Assembly: GCF_014084105.1 (NCBI RefSeq)
Contig: NZ_CP048289.1
Location: forward strand, 4,225,922 to 4,289,921
Direction: 5' to 3'
Source of the DNA: Streptacidiphilus sp. P02-A3a
GTDB lineage: Bacteria > Actinomycetota > Actinomycetes > Streptomycetales > Streptomycetaceae
DNA length: 64,000 nucleotides
In this document: piece by piece, positions 34,374 to 42,839 of the stretch
How positions within the stretch are numbered: position 1 is the stretch's first letter
Layout of the letters: the number at the start of each line of letters is the position of its first letter
Notes under the pieces: model-generated
What the model saw: only the letters and a program-made list of their open reading frames with translations
Told to the model about the DNA's origin: nothing
Database searches by the model: none
Program-made: the position numbers and the translations under genes

Positions 34374-36881
34374 ATGCGCCATCGATCCGTCCTGCCCGGA
34401 CTCCTGGCCGCGGGCAGCATGACCCTCGCCCTGCTGGCGGGCGTCTCCACCGCCCCGGCCTCGGCCACGACCGCTGAACGGGCCACCGTCCAGCCCGTCG
34501 CCGGTGCGCCCGGGGCGGGCGTTCCGGCGCCCACCGGCGCGGTCGTCGGCGGCGCCGACACGGCGGCCGTCCAGAACGGCCGACTCGCCGTCGGCCAGTT
34601 ACCGCCGATACGCCCGACGCGGGCACAACCCCCGGCGGACGCGGCCAGGGCGACGCGGGCGGGCAGGGCCGCCACGCAGTCCTGCGACCCGTCCGCCTTC
34701 GGCGCGCTGACCGGCTCCGCGCTGGCCGACTACGTCGAGGACTCGACCACCGACTGCGTCAACTCGCTGTTCACGGTCACCGGCGGCGACGCGCGGGCAC
34801 TGTTCGACGAATCCCAGATGGCCTCGGTCGCGCAGGCCTACCAGGGCCTGGCGTCGAGCTACCCCGGCGACGACACGACCGGTATCCGGCAGCTCACCAT
34901 GTACCTGCGCGCGGGTTACTACGTCCAGTACGGCGACCCGGCCGATGTCGGCGGCTACGACGCCACCCTGTCCGCCGAGGTGGAGAACGCCCTCGACGCC
35001 TTCTTCGCCGCCCCGCGTACCGCCGACGTCTCCTCCGGCAACGGCGACGTCCTGGGAGACGCCGTGCTGCTGAGCGACAGCGCCGACCTGCAGGGCGACT
35101 TCCTGAACGTCTACCAGCGGATACTCACCGCGTACAGCGGTTCCTGGGACGCCGACGACAGCATGGACGCCGTCGTCTACGACGTCTACACCCCGCTGTG
35201 GCGCGGGACGTTCTTCCCCGCCTTCGTCGCCGCGCTGACGGCGGACCCGGGCATCATCAACACGCTCGACTCGTTCGCGCTCGCCCACACCGGCCTGCTC
35301 GGCGGCGACAACACCTTCATGGACGCCGACGCCGCCGACGACCTCGCCTCGTACGTCCAGTTCCCCGCACTCCAGGCGACGGTGCGGCCGTTGATGCTCG
35401 GCCTGCTGCAGGCCTCGTCGATCTCCGGACCCACCGCCGCCCTGTGGATGTCGGTCGCGCAGCAGGCCAACGGCTACGACTCGGCCGACTGCTCGTACTA
35501 CGGCGTCTGCGACCTGGCGGCCCAGGCCACCGCGGCGGCGCTGCCGATCACACACTCGTGCGGGCCGGAGACCACCGTCCTGGCCGAGTCGCTCAGTTCC
35601 GCGGAACTGAGCAGCACCTGCGCCGACCTCGCCGACCAGGACGGGTACGTCCAGAGCGTGGTCAAGGACAGTGGACCGATTCCGAACCAGTACAACGACA
35701 CCGACAACATCGTGGTGTTCGCGAGTGACCTCGACTACGAGATCTACGCCCCGGCGATCTACGGGGTCCCCACCGACAACGGCGGCATCACCCTCTACAA
35801 CACGCCTTCCCAGCCCGGGAACCAGGACTACTCCATCCTCTACCAGGACCCCGGCGCCGACGGCTACACCAACGACATCTGGAACCTCAACTACGAGTAC
35901 ACGCACTTCCTCGACGCGCGCTACGACACCCTGGGCACCTTCGCGCAGATGGAGGTCGAGCCCAACATCTGGTGGATCGAGGGCATCTCGGGATACATCT
36001 CCTCCAGCTACCGGGGCGTCCCGGAGGACGGCGCCGTCGCCGACGCCGGTGAACACACCTACGCGCTGAGCACGCTGTGGCAGACGACGTACGCCAACAG
36101 CGACGACGACCGGGTCTTCCCGTGGAGCTACCTGGCCGTGCGCTACATGCTCGGTGAACACCCCGCCGACATGCAGGCGATCCTCGACGACATGCGGGTC
36201 GGCGACTACACCGGCGCGTACGACTACTACACCGACACCATCGGCACCCGCTACGACGCCGACTTCAACACCTGGCTCGACGGTATCGCCAACGGCACCA
36301 CGGGGACGCCCACGGCCGCCTTCAGCGCGTCGACCGCCGGGCTGACGGCCGGATTCGCCGACGACTCCAGCGAGTCCGGCAACGGCAGCATCACCAGTTG
36401 GTCCTGGAACTTCGGCGACGGGGCGACCTCCTCGGCGCGGAATCCGTCGCACTCGTACACCGCGGCCGGCAGCTACACCGTCACCCTCACCGCGATGGAC
36501 AGCAACGGGCAGACCGCCAGCAGTTCCCAGCCGGTCACCGTGAGTGGCGTCGGCCCGTGCGCGGACGCCAACCCGCAGCAACTGGATCGGAACTGCTCCC
36601 GGGCGAACCAGGCCGAGGCCGCCGGGGACCTGGACTACCTGTGGATCTACCTCCCGGCCGGGACGACCACGCTGCACGTCTCCACCAGCGGCGGCAGCGG
36701 CACCGCCTACCTCTACTACAACCCGTCCACCTGGGCCGACAACACCGACTACACGAACGCGTCGACCGCTACCGGCACCGCCCAGAGCATCACTGTCAGC
36801 AACACGAGCGCGGGCTACCGGTACCTCAGCCTGTATGCCGAGACCGCGTTCAGCGGGGTCACCGTGACCACGCAGTACTGA
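34374..36881 (+). CDS. secreted M9-type collagenase-like protein with PKD and PPC domains; altered zinc motif
   Basis: 835 residues. A signal peptide (LLAAGSMTLALLAGV, cleaved after ASA) precedes the M9 activator and peptidase regions; the latter is recognisable by LNYEYTHFLDARYDTLGTF and PNIWWIEGISGY. A PKD domain (SWSWNFGDGATSSARNPSHS region, about 645-725) and a C-terminal prepeptidase domain ending near YRYLSLYAE follow, which normally bind collagen. The zinc motif HEXXH reads Tyr507-Glu-Tyr-Thr-His511: the first His is Tyr, one base (C to T at 35892) from the normal codon. The protein may be inactive, a binding protein, or a recent mutant. GAAGGAG precedes the ATG. Confidence 0.85.
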   Translation: MRHRSVLPGLLAAGSMTLALLAGVSTAPASATTAERATVQPVAGAPGAGVPAPTGAVVGGADTAAVQNGRLAVGQLPPIRPTRAQPPADAARATRAGRAATQSCDPSAFGALTGSALADYVEDSTTDCVNSLFTVTGGDARALFDESQMASVAQAYQGLASSYPGDDTTGIRQLTMYLRAGYYVQYGDPADVGGYDATLSAEVENALDAFFAAPRTADVSSGNGDVLGDAVLLSDSADLQGDFLNVYQRILTAYSGSWDADDSMDAVVYDVYTPLWRGTFFPAFVAALTADPGIINTLDSFALAHTGLLGGDNTFMDADAADDLASYVQFPALQATVRPLMLGLLQASSISGPTAALWMSVAQQANGYDSADCSYYGVCDLAAQATAAALPITHSCGPETTVLAESLSSAELSSTCADLADQDGYVQSVVKDSGPIPNQYNDTDNIVVFASDLDYEIYAPAIYGVPTDNGGITLYNTPSQPGNQDYSILYQDPGADGYTNDIWNLNYEYTHFLDARYDTLGTFAQMEVEPNIWWIEGISGYISSSYRGVPEDGAVADAGEHTYALSTLWQTTYANSDDDRVFPWSYLAVRYMLGEHPADMQAILDDMRVGDYTGAYDYYTDTIGTRYDADFNTWLDGIANGTTGTPTAAFSASTAGLTAGFADDSSESGNGSITSWSWNFGDGATSSARNPSHSYTAAGSYTVTLTAMDSNGQTASSSQPVTVSGVGPCADANPQQLDRNCSRANQAEAAGDLDYLWIYLPAGTTTLHVSTSGGSGTAYLYYNPSTWADNTDYTNASTATGTAQSITVSNTSAGYRYLSLYAETAFSGVTVTTQY

Positions 36882-37396
36882 GTTCCGAGTGCCGATCAAC
36901 GGCATACCGGGGCACAAGGTGCGCATCCCCGGTGATGGTGCTCACACGGCCGAGGGCCCCCACGACCCGGGATAGTAGATCGATCCGGCAGGTTTGGAAC
37001 GCTCGGCGGCGGTTGCGGCGGCCGTTGCCGCCGCCGAGCCGCCCCTGGGCCCAATGCGAGCACATTCCCGCAGGTCAAGGCGATAGTGGCAGGGATCTGA
37101 GATTTCTGGTTCCGGTGGTTTGCGGGCTGGAAAGCCGGGAAATCCGCAGGCTCCGGGGGCCGTCAAGGCTGCCGTTCGCTACGACGCGGGGTCGTATTCG
37201 GGGTCCTTGGAGATCCCCGGAGGGCCCGCTAACAATGGCTGAGTCGAACGACGCCGCGGCGCATCCGCCGCAGGCCATCCGCCCGGCAGCCACTCCCTCG
37301 CGATGGTGCCGCGTGCCCACCCCGTCGTCCCGTCCCTGTTCGGCGACACGACGCCCCCGGGGTGAGGCACAGCAAACAGATGAGGTTGAAACCCGC
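36882..37396. other. 515-bp intergenic region before the SLT-domain gene
   Basis: No convincing gene. It contains the hairpin at 37001-37039 and a run of short GGNNNCC-like segments that could fold, but I do not find the conserved blocks of the c-di-AMP (ydaO) leader often found before cell-wall hydrolase genes in streptomycetes. An in-frame ATG near 37234 would extend the downstream protein, but the signal peptide argues against it. Confidence 0.45.
37001..37039. terminator. hairpin downstream of the collagenase-like gene
   Basis: Perfect 12-bp arms (37001-37012 and 37028-37039) with a 15-base loop lie 120 bases after the collagenase-like stop. It is a plausible terminator or leader structure. 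Confidence 0.5.
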
Positions 37397-37786
37397 ATGT
37401 CGCTCTTCCCCACCCGTGTGCGCACCACCGCCGCTCTGCTCGCCTCCGCCGCCAGCCTCACCGCCCTCGGCGCGGCCCTCATACCCTCGGTCGCCTCGGC
37501 CGACACCCCGCAGGCCATCGCCGCGCAGATCGTGCCCGCGAGCCAGCTCGCATCCTTCGACCAGATCATCTCGCACGAGAGCAGCTGGAACGTCACCGCG
37601 ACCAACGCCTCCTCCGGGGCCTACGGCCTGGGGCAGGCGCTGCCCGCCTCCAAGATGGCCTCGGCCGGTGCCGACTGGCAGACCAACGCCGCGACCCAGA
37701 TCAAGTGGGCCCTCGGCTACATGGACTCCCGCTACGGCAGCCCGAACGCCGCCTGGAGCTTCTGGCAGGCCCACAACTGGTACTGA
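37397..37786 (+). CDS. secreted SLT-type lytic transglycosylase-like protein
   Basis: 129 residues. A signal peptide (TTAALLASAASLTALGAALI, cleaved near ASA) is followed by a compact lysozyme-like domain: FDQIISHESSWNVTATNASS with the catalytic Glu in SHESSW, SGAYGLGQALPASKMASAG and a C-terminal YGSPNAAWSFWQAHNWY. It matches small actinobacterial transglycosylase/aggregation-factor proteins that trim peptidoglycan. A weak GAGG-like sequence (37382-37385) lies about 12 bases before the ATG. A strong terminator follows, so it is monocistronic. Confidence 0.85.
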   Translation: MSLFPTRVRTTAALLASAASLTALGAALIPSVASADTPQAIAAQIVPASQLASFDQIISHESSWNVTATNASSGAYGLGQALPASKMASAGADWQTNAATQIKWALGYMDSRYGSPNAAWSFWQAHNWY

Positions 37787-37825
37787 GCCACTGGTACTGA
37801 GCCGCCAGGCTCACCACCCGCTCAC

Positions 37826-37868
37826 CGACGACTCCCCCGGCGCCCGCGCGGCGCCGGGGGAGTCGTCG
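37826..37868. terminator. hairpin terminator
   Basis: Perfect 19-bp arms (37826-37844 and 37850-37868) with a 5-base loop follow the SLT-domain gene. Confidence 0.9.
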
Positions 37869-37897
37869 TACAGCACGGCAGTCAGGCTATATGGAAC

Positions 37898-37960
37898 GTG
37901 ACATAGTACATTGCAATCCCGTCCAAAGCATTGACAGACATCAACAGATTCCAATAATTA
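37898..37960 (+). promoter_or_regulatory. promoter region of the second alpha-galactosidase with shared 12-mer
   Basis: GTGACATAGTAC (37898-37909) is identical to the element before the hydroxyproline operon. TTGACA (37931-37936) and TAATTA (37955-37960) with an 18-base spacer form an unusually consensus-like promoter in a clearly AT-rich pocket. It would give a leader of about 115 bases. The element lies just upstream of the -35, consistent with activator or repressor control. Confidence 0.6.
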
Positions 37961-38081
37961 CAAACATCAAGCGTAGTCGACTGCACCACCCCTTCTCGTT
38001 GAAGCCCTGCATGCGGTCGAGTATTCGCATGCCAGAAGGGGGGTTTCGGCTCGCATCCCACCGGCTGGAGGGTGTTGTTAA

Positions 38082-40217
38082 ATGTTGGAATCCTGGTCAA
38101 GCTCGTCCCGGTCCCGCCTGCTGAGACTCGGTACTGCGGTCATGCTCTCGGCCGCCCTGTCGGTCGCGGCGGCAGTCGCCGCACCGCCGGGCGTCGCCGC
38201 CACGCCGAAGGCGGCGACGGCGGCCACGGCGTCCGCGACGCCGCCGCTGGACAACGGACTGGCGCTGACCCCGCCGATGGGCTGGAACTCCTGGAACAGC
38301 CTGGGCACCAACGTCACCGAGCAGAACGTGGTCGACACCATCGACTTCATGTCGGCCAACGGCCTGGTGGCAGCCGGCTACAACACGGTGACCATCGACG
38401 ACGGCTGGTCACTGCTGCACCGCAGCGGGCAGACCAGTGACATCGTGAAGAACCAGTACGGCGCCATGCAGTTGTACGACGCCAACGGCAACCCGGTCAG
38501 CGGACTCGACGGCGCCGGCAACGACCCGACCTCCGGCGACCTGATCCCCAACCCGGTCAACTTCCCGGACCGGACCGTCAACGGCCAGACCGTGAACGGC
38601 ATCCAGTACCTGGCCTGGTACGCCCACAGCAAGGGCATGAAATTCGGCCTCTACACCACCGACACCTACGTCACCTGCCAGGGGCACCCCGGCAGCCTCG
38701 GCCACGAGACCACCGACGCCGACGACTTCGTCTCCTGGGGCGTCGACTACGTCAAGCTCGACAACTGTCCCTACGGCCCCCCGATCACCGGCCCGGACGG
38801 ACACAACTACGGGATGCAGGGGGAGGGCAGGGAGCTGACCGAGTCCGTCTACGCCCGGGTGCAGACCTTCCAGCGGGCCCTGGACGCCGCCTCCGCCGCC
38901 CAGGGCAAGCCGAAACTGGTACTGAGCGTCTCCGCGCAACCGGCCCACAGCGGCGTGCCGTACCTGGAGTCGGCCAGTGACCCGGCGCTGTCGGACTCGG
39001 TGGTCCAGGCCGCCGGCACCTCCCCGTACGACGCGCCCGGCTACGCCCCGACCGGGGTCTGGTGCGGGCAGGTCGCCAACCTCTGCCGGATCGGCGGTGA
39101 CCGGGACAGTGACATCACCGGAGTCTTCTACGACGCCCAGTTGGGCACGTCCTTGCAGTACGCGTCCAATATCCGGCCGGGCAGCTGGAACGACATGGAT
39201 ATGATGTTCACCGGCTGGCAGGACGTCTACGGCGACTACGGTGTCACCGACACCTGTACCTGCCACGCGCCGTTCACCGACACCGAGTCGCAGACCGAGA
39301 TGTCCGTGCTGTCGATGATGGCCTCCCCGCTGATCTCCGGAGCCGACTTCCGCACCGCGGCAGAGTCCCAGCAGACACAGGACGGCTACACCTGGTCCAC
39401 CGGCATCAACGCCGACAGCCTCGCCATCTACGAGAACAAGGACGTCATCGCCGTCGACCAGGACTCGCTGGGCCAACCGGCCACCCTGGTCGGCAGTCCG
39501 CCGAGCAGTCAGACCGCCCCGGTGGTGCTCCGGCGGACGCTGGCCAACGGCGACACGGCGGTGCTGCTGCTCAACCAGGATCCCAGCACCACGACGACGA
39601 TCAGCGCCAGCCTCGGCTCGCTCGGACTGAACGGCACGGTCTACGACGCCGAGAACCTGTGGACCAAGGGCACGGCCACGGTCTCCGGCAGCATCAGCGC
39701 CGACGTCGCACCCGACGGCGTGGCGATGTTCCGGATCAGCAACCCACCGCAGACGGTCACCCCCTCGCTCGTGGGCGACGGCTCCTTCCACACCATCGCC
39801 GACGGCAGCTCCTCCGGGAACGTGCTGGAGGTCAGCGGCGAGTGCAGCGCCCCGGCCGGGGGCGGCGCCGACATCAACACCTGGTGGACCACCCACACCT
39901 CCGAGCAGTGGCAGTTCACCCGCAACGCGGACGGCACGGTCAGGATCTACGACAACTGCTGGACCGGAACCCAGCAGAACGGCACGCTGACCGAGACCAG
40001 TGGGGCCGGGGGACCGGTCACCGTCTCCAACACCTACACCCCGGGTGACGTCTACCAGGAGTGGACGGTGACCGAGAACAGCGGCACCGGCGTGATCACC
40101 ATCGCCAACAAGGGCACCGGGTACGTGCTCGACACCACCGGCTCCGCCACCGGTTCGACAGTGGTGACCAGTTCACCGACCACCAGCCCCACCCAGGGCT
40201 GGGCGGCCGTGAACTGA
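38082..40217 (+). CDS. secreted GH27 alpha-galactosidase with ricin-type lectin tail
   Basis: 711 residues. A signal peptide (LRLGTAVMLSAALSVAAAVA) precedes a GH27 barrel opening LDNGLALTPPMGWNSWNSLG. The nucleophile is Asp227 in YVKLDNC and the acid/base Asp373 in WNDMDMM. Compared with the first alpha-galactosidase it has a longer catalytic domain with extra loops (residues about 110-150 and 235-330), so specificity probably differs. The C-terminal 150 residues carry paired Cys and Gln-x-Trp-like repeats (TSEQWQFTRNADGTVRIYDN) of a CBM13/ricin-like lectin. GGAGGG precedes the ATG. Confidence 0.9.
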   Translation: MLESWSSSSRSRLLRLGTAVMLSAALSVAAAVAAPPGVAATPKAATAATASATPPLDNGLALTPPMGWNSWNSLGTNVTEQNVVDTIDFMSANGLVAAGYNTVTIDDGWSLLHRSGQTSDIVKNQYGAMQLYDANGNPVSGLDGAGNDPTSGDLIPNPVNFPDRTVNGQTVNGIQYLAWYAHSKGMKFGLYTTDTYVTCQGHPGSLGHETTDADDFVSWGVDYVKLDNCPYGPPITGPDGHNYGMQGEGRELTESVYARVQTFQRALDAASAAQGKPKLVLSVSAQPAHSGVPYLESASDPALSDSVVQAAGTSPYDAPGYAPTGVWCGQVANLCRIGGDRDSDITGVFYDAQLGTSLQYASNIRPGSWNDMDMMFTGWQDVYGDYGVTDTCTCHAPFTDTESQTEMSVLSMMASPLISGADFRTAAESQQTQDGYTWSTGINADSLAIYENKDVIAVDQDSLGQPATLVGSPPSSQTAPVVLRRTLANGDTAVLLLNQDPSTTTTISASLGSLGLNGTVYDAENLWTKGTATVSGSISADVAPDGVAMFRISNPPQTVTPSLVGDGSFHTIADGSSSGNVLEVSGECSAPAGGGADINTWWTTHTSEQWQFTRNADGTVRIYDNCWTGTQQNGTLTETSGAGGPVTVSNTYTPGDVYQEWTVTENSGTGVITIANKGTGYVLDTTGSATGSTVVTSSPTTSPTQGWAAVN

Positions 40218-40242
40218 TGACAACTCAGTTCTGAGAGGCAGT

Positions 40243-40280
40243 GGCCCGGCCGTGGGAGCCGATGCTCCGACGGCCGGGCC
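40243..40280. terminator. terminator between convergent genes
   Basis: Perfect 11-bp arms (40243-40253 and 40270-40280) with a 16-base loop lie between the alpha-galactosidase and the convergent PLD-like gene. Confidence 0.75.
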
Positions 40281-40313
40281 CCGCGAACTGACGTCAGGTC
40301 AGTTTCGGTTCAT

Positions 40314-42077
40314 TCAGCTGACGTTGAGGTTCGCCTGGCCGATCACGAAGGAGGTCTCCCGGGTGGAGACCTGGACGCCGGTGAACAGCAGCGTGACCGT
40401 CTGGCCCGCGTACGCGGCCACGTTGTACGTGTGGTCGGCGTAGCCGGTGTTGTGGTTGAGGTTGGAGAAGGTGGCCAGCGTGCCCAGTACCGTGCCGGAG
40501 CTGTTGACCACCTGCACGGTCAGCGTGTCGTAGGCGGTGGTGGTGGAGGTCTGGGCGGTGTCGATGTGCATCCAGAAGTCCAGCGCGTAGGTGGTGCAGC
40601 CGCTCGGGATGGTGATCGCCTGGGAGAGGGTGTCGGTGGTGGCGCGGGTGTAGCCGTCCAGCCAGGCGTCGTACTTGCCGACGTACGGCGGTTCCTTGCT
40701 GTTGTCGGCGATCACACCGGAGGTCGCGTTCCACGGTGCGGCGGTGCCGGTGGAGAAGCTGGGGTTGCCGATCAGCTGCGCGGCGGCGCAGGAACCCGTG
40801 GCCGAGTTGACGGTCCAGTTGAAGGTGGTGCTGCCGCTGGCGCCGGTGGTGTCGGTGGCGGTGACGGTCGCGGTGTCGGTACCGGTGGTGGTGGGGGTGC
40901 CGGAGATCAGGCCGGTGCCGGTGTTGATGGACAGGCCTGCGGGTAGTCCGCTGGCGCTGTAGCCGAGGGTCTGGCCGGAGGCGGAGTCACTGGCCGCGAT
41001 CTGCAGGCTCGCCGCGGTCCCCACGGTGCCGGTCTGGCTGCCCGGGTTGCTGACCGTGACCGTGTTGGCCGTCGTGCCGCCGAAGTCGGCGTTGAAGGTC
41101 GACTCGACCACGTTCTCCACGCCGGTGTCGTTGAGGATGATGCCGAGTTCGCGGTTGCTCTGCAGCGAGTTGCTGGTGATGTTCATCGAGCCGACCTCGA
41201 CCGCGGCGGTGGGCAGACCGTAGTCCGCGACGATCGCCTTGGCGTGGATGTAGAAGCCGGTCGAGGAGGTGTAGGTGGTGACCTTGCCACCCGCCGCGGT
41301 GACCTCGTTGATCTCCGACTGCCACTCGGAGGACTCGTTCTCGACCACCAGCCGCACGGCCACGCCGCGCTGGGCGTCGGCGACGATCGCGTTGACGACG
41401 GCGGTGTCGCTGAACTCCTCCTCCTCGACGTCGAGGGTCTTGGTCGCGCCGTTGATGATCGAGAGCAGCCGGGACTGCGCCGTGGTGGGCGACCAGAGCA
41501 GGTTGTCGCCGTCGCTCGGGGTGATCGCGGTGTGCGTGTAGTCGTCGGCGAAGACCGCCTCGATCGCCGCGACGTCGTTGGCGTCGTTGTCGAAGACACC
41601 GTAGTCGCGGCTGGTCGGGTAGTACTCGGAGGTGAGGTTGCCCGACAGGATGAGCGATTCGTCGCCGTTGACGGTGATGGTCTTCTGGTGGGTGTAGGTG
41701 AACGTGGTGGAGGACCAGACCACGCCGACCCCGGCGGCCGAAAGGTCGTTGTACGCGGTCTGGTTGGTGCTCTTGTTCGCCTGGTCCAGGATCACCCGCA
41801 CCTTGACCCCGGCCTGCTCACGGGCGATCAGGTCGTTGATGGCGGTGGTGTCGTTCAGCTCGTACATGGTCATGTCGAGCGTGCTGGTGGCCGAGTTGAT
41901 GAAGTCGTAGATCTCGGGCTCGGTGGTGCCGAGGTTGAACGCGAAGGCCGAGTAGGGGTCGGTGGCCTGGGGATGGCTCGCGGCCTGGGCCGGAGCGGCG
42001 GTCAGAGCGACGGCGGCGGCGGTACCACAGGCTGCGAAAGCCATGAGGGTGCGCCGGAGGGCGGGGGTAGGTCGCAT
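40314..42077 (-). CDS. secreted phospholipase D-like protein with Ig-like and C-terminal beta domains
   Basis: 587 residues. After a signal peptide (MAFAACGTAAAVALTAAPAQ, cleaved after AQA) come two PLD half-domains. The second HKD motif is intact (HAKAIVADYG, then SMNITSNSL). The first reads HQKTITVNGD, so the motif Asp is Asn. A putative Ig-like (He_PIG) domain (LGYSASGLPAGLSINTGTGL, region about 365-430) and a C-terminal jelly-roll-like domain (YALDFWMHIDTA region) follow. The architecture suggests an extracellular phosphodiesterase or endonuclease-like enzyme with binding modules; the substrate is unknown. GAGGAGAG precedes the ATG. Confidence 0.85.
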   Translation of the reverse strand: MRPTPALRRTLMAFAACGTAAAVALTAAPAQAASHPQATDPYSAFAFNLGTTEPEIYDFINSATSTLDMTMYELNDTTAINDLIAREQAGVKVRVILDQANKSTNQTAYNDLSAAGVGVVWSSTTFTYTHQKTITVNGDESLILSGNLTSEYYPTSRDYGVFDNDANDVAAIEAVFADDYTHTAITPSDGDNLLWSPTTAQSRLLSIINGATKTLDVEEEEFSDTAVVNAIVADAQRGVAVRLVVENESSEWQSEINEVTAAGGKVTTYTSSTGFYIHAKAIVADYGLPTAAVEVGSMNITSNSLQSNRELGIILNDTGVENVVESTFNADFGGTTANTVTVSNPGSQTGTVGTAASLQIAASDSASGQTLGYSASGLPAGLSINTGTGLISGTPTTTGTDTATVTATDTTGASGSTTFNWTVNSATGSCAAAQLIGNPSFSTGTAAPWNATSGVIADNSKEPPYVGKYDAWLDGYTRATTDTLSQAITIPSGCTTYALDFWMHIDTAQTSTTTAYDTLTVQVVNSSGTVLGTLATFSNLNHNTGYADHTYNVAAYAGQTVTLLFTGVQVSTRETSFVIGQANLNVS

Positions 42078-42358
42078 TGCTCTCCTCGGACGTGAGGGGG
42101 AGAAGATCCGGTGGGAGGTGCACGGTGGGATTGCGACGCCTGGTTGCCGCGTCGCGGCCCAGCACTCAGGACACTCACATGAGATGACCAACCCGTGACT
42201 TATCGATAACGATGCGATATCAGTTTGTACATGACAATGAAAGAGGCGATATTCTGAAAGGCTGTCATCCTCCTATCCGTGGCCGCTCCCGCGCTCCCGC
42301 TCGCGGCACGGAGGCGCTCTTCGTTCCCAGGTCGCGCTTCGGCGAGGGGGCGGTACGG

Positions 42359-42778
42359 TCAGCCGAGGACCGTGACGCCGAGTTCGGTGAGCAGGCCGCG
42401 GATCCGCCGTTCGATCTCGTCGCGGATCGGGCGGACCGCCGCGACACCCCGACCGGCGGGGTCGGCCAGTTGCCAGTCCAGGTAGCGCTTGCCGGGGAAG
42501 ACCGGGCAGGCGTCGCCGCAGCCCATGGTGATCACCACGTCGGAGGCCCGCACCGCCTCGGCGGTGAGGACCTTCGGTGTCTGCGCCGAGAGGTCGAGGC
42601 CGACCTCGGCCATGGCCTGGACGACGGCCGGGTTCACGCTGTCGGCGGGCGCGGACCCGGCCGAGCGGACCTCCACCCCGTCGCCGCCGAGGCGGGCGAG
42701 GAAGGCGGCGGCCATCTGCGAGCGGCCCGCGTTGTGCACGCAGACGAACAGCACGGACGGTACGGCGGGCGCGTTCAT
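42359..42778 (-). CDS. arsC: arsenate reductase, LMW-phosphatase type
   Basis: 139 residues. The catalytic P-loop is FVCVHNAGRSQMAAAFL (C-X5-R), followed by AGSAPAD and the actinobacterial motif MGCGDACPVFPGKRYLDWQL. That second motif is typical of mycothiol/mycoredoxin-dependent ArsC such as Corynebacterium ArsC1, so electrons probably come through mycothiol. It reduces arsenate to arsenite. It is the last gene of an arsR-aquaporin-arsC operon, 61 bases after the channel gene. Confidence 0.9.
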   Translation of the reverse strand: MNAPAVPSVLFVCVHNAGRSQMAAAFLARLGGDGVEVRSAGSAPADSVNPAVVQAMAEVGLDLSAQTPKVLTAEAVRASDVVITMGCGDACPVFPGKRYLDWQLADPAGRGVAAVRPIRDEIERRIRGLLTELGVTVLG

Positions 42779-42839
42779 CGACGGAGTCCTCGTTCTCGGA
42801 GCGGAGGGGACGGCGGAGCGGCGGGGGCAGAGGGGCGGG

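Noticed and set aside
36882..37396. Possible c-di-AMP (ydaO) riboswitch before the SLT-domain gene
   Set aside because: The setting (long leader before a cell-wall lytic enzyme) fits, but I could not find the conserved GAATCC/GCTAACC-GGTAGGC blocks in order. No riboswitch is claimed.
38436..39113. Further GTGACAT occurrences inside the second alpha-galactosidase coding region
   Set aside because: A 7-mer is expected several times by chance in 64 kb. These are within codons and lack the flanking GTAC or promoter context.
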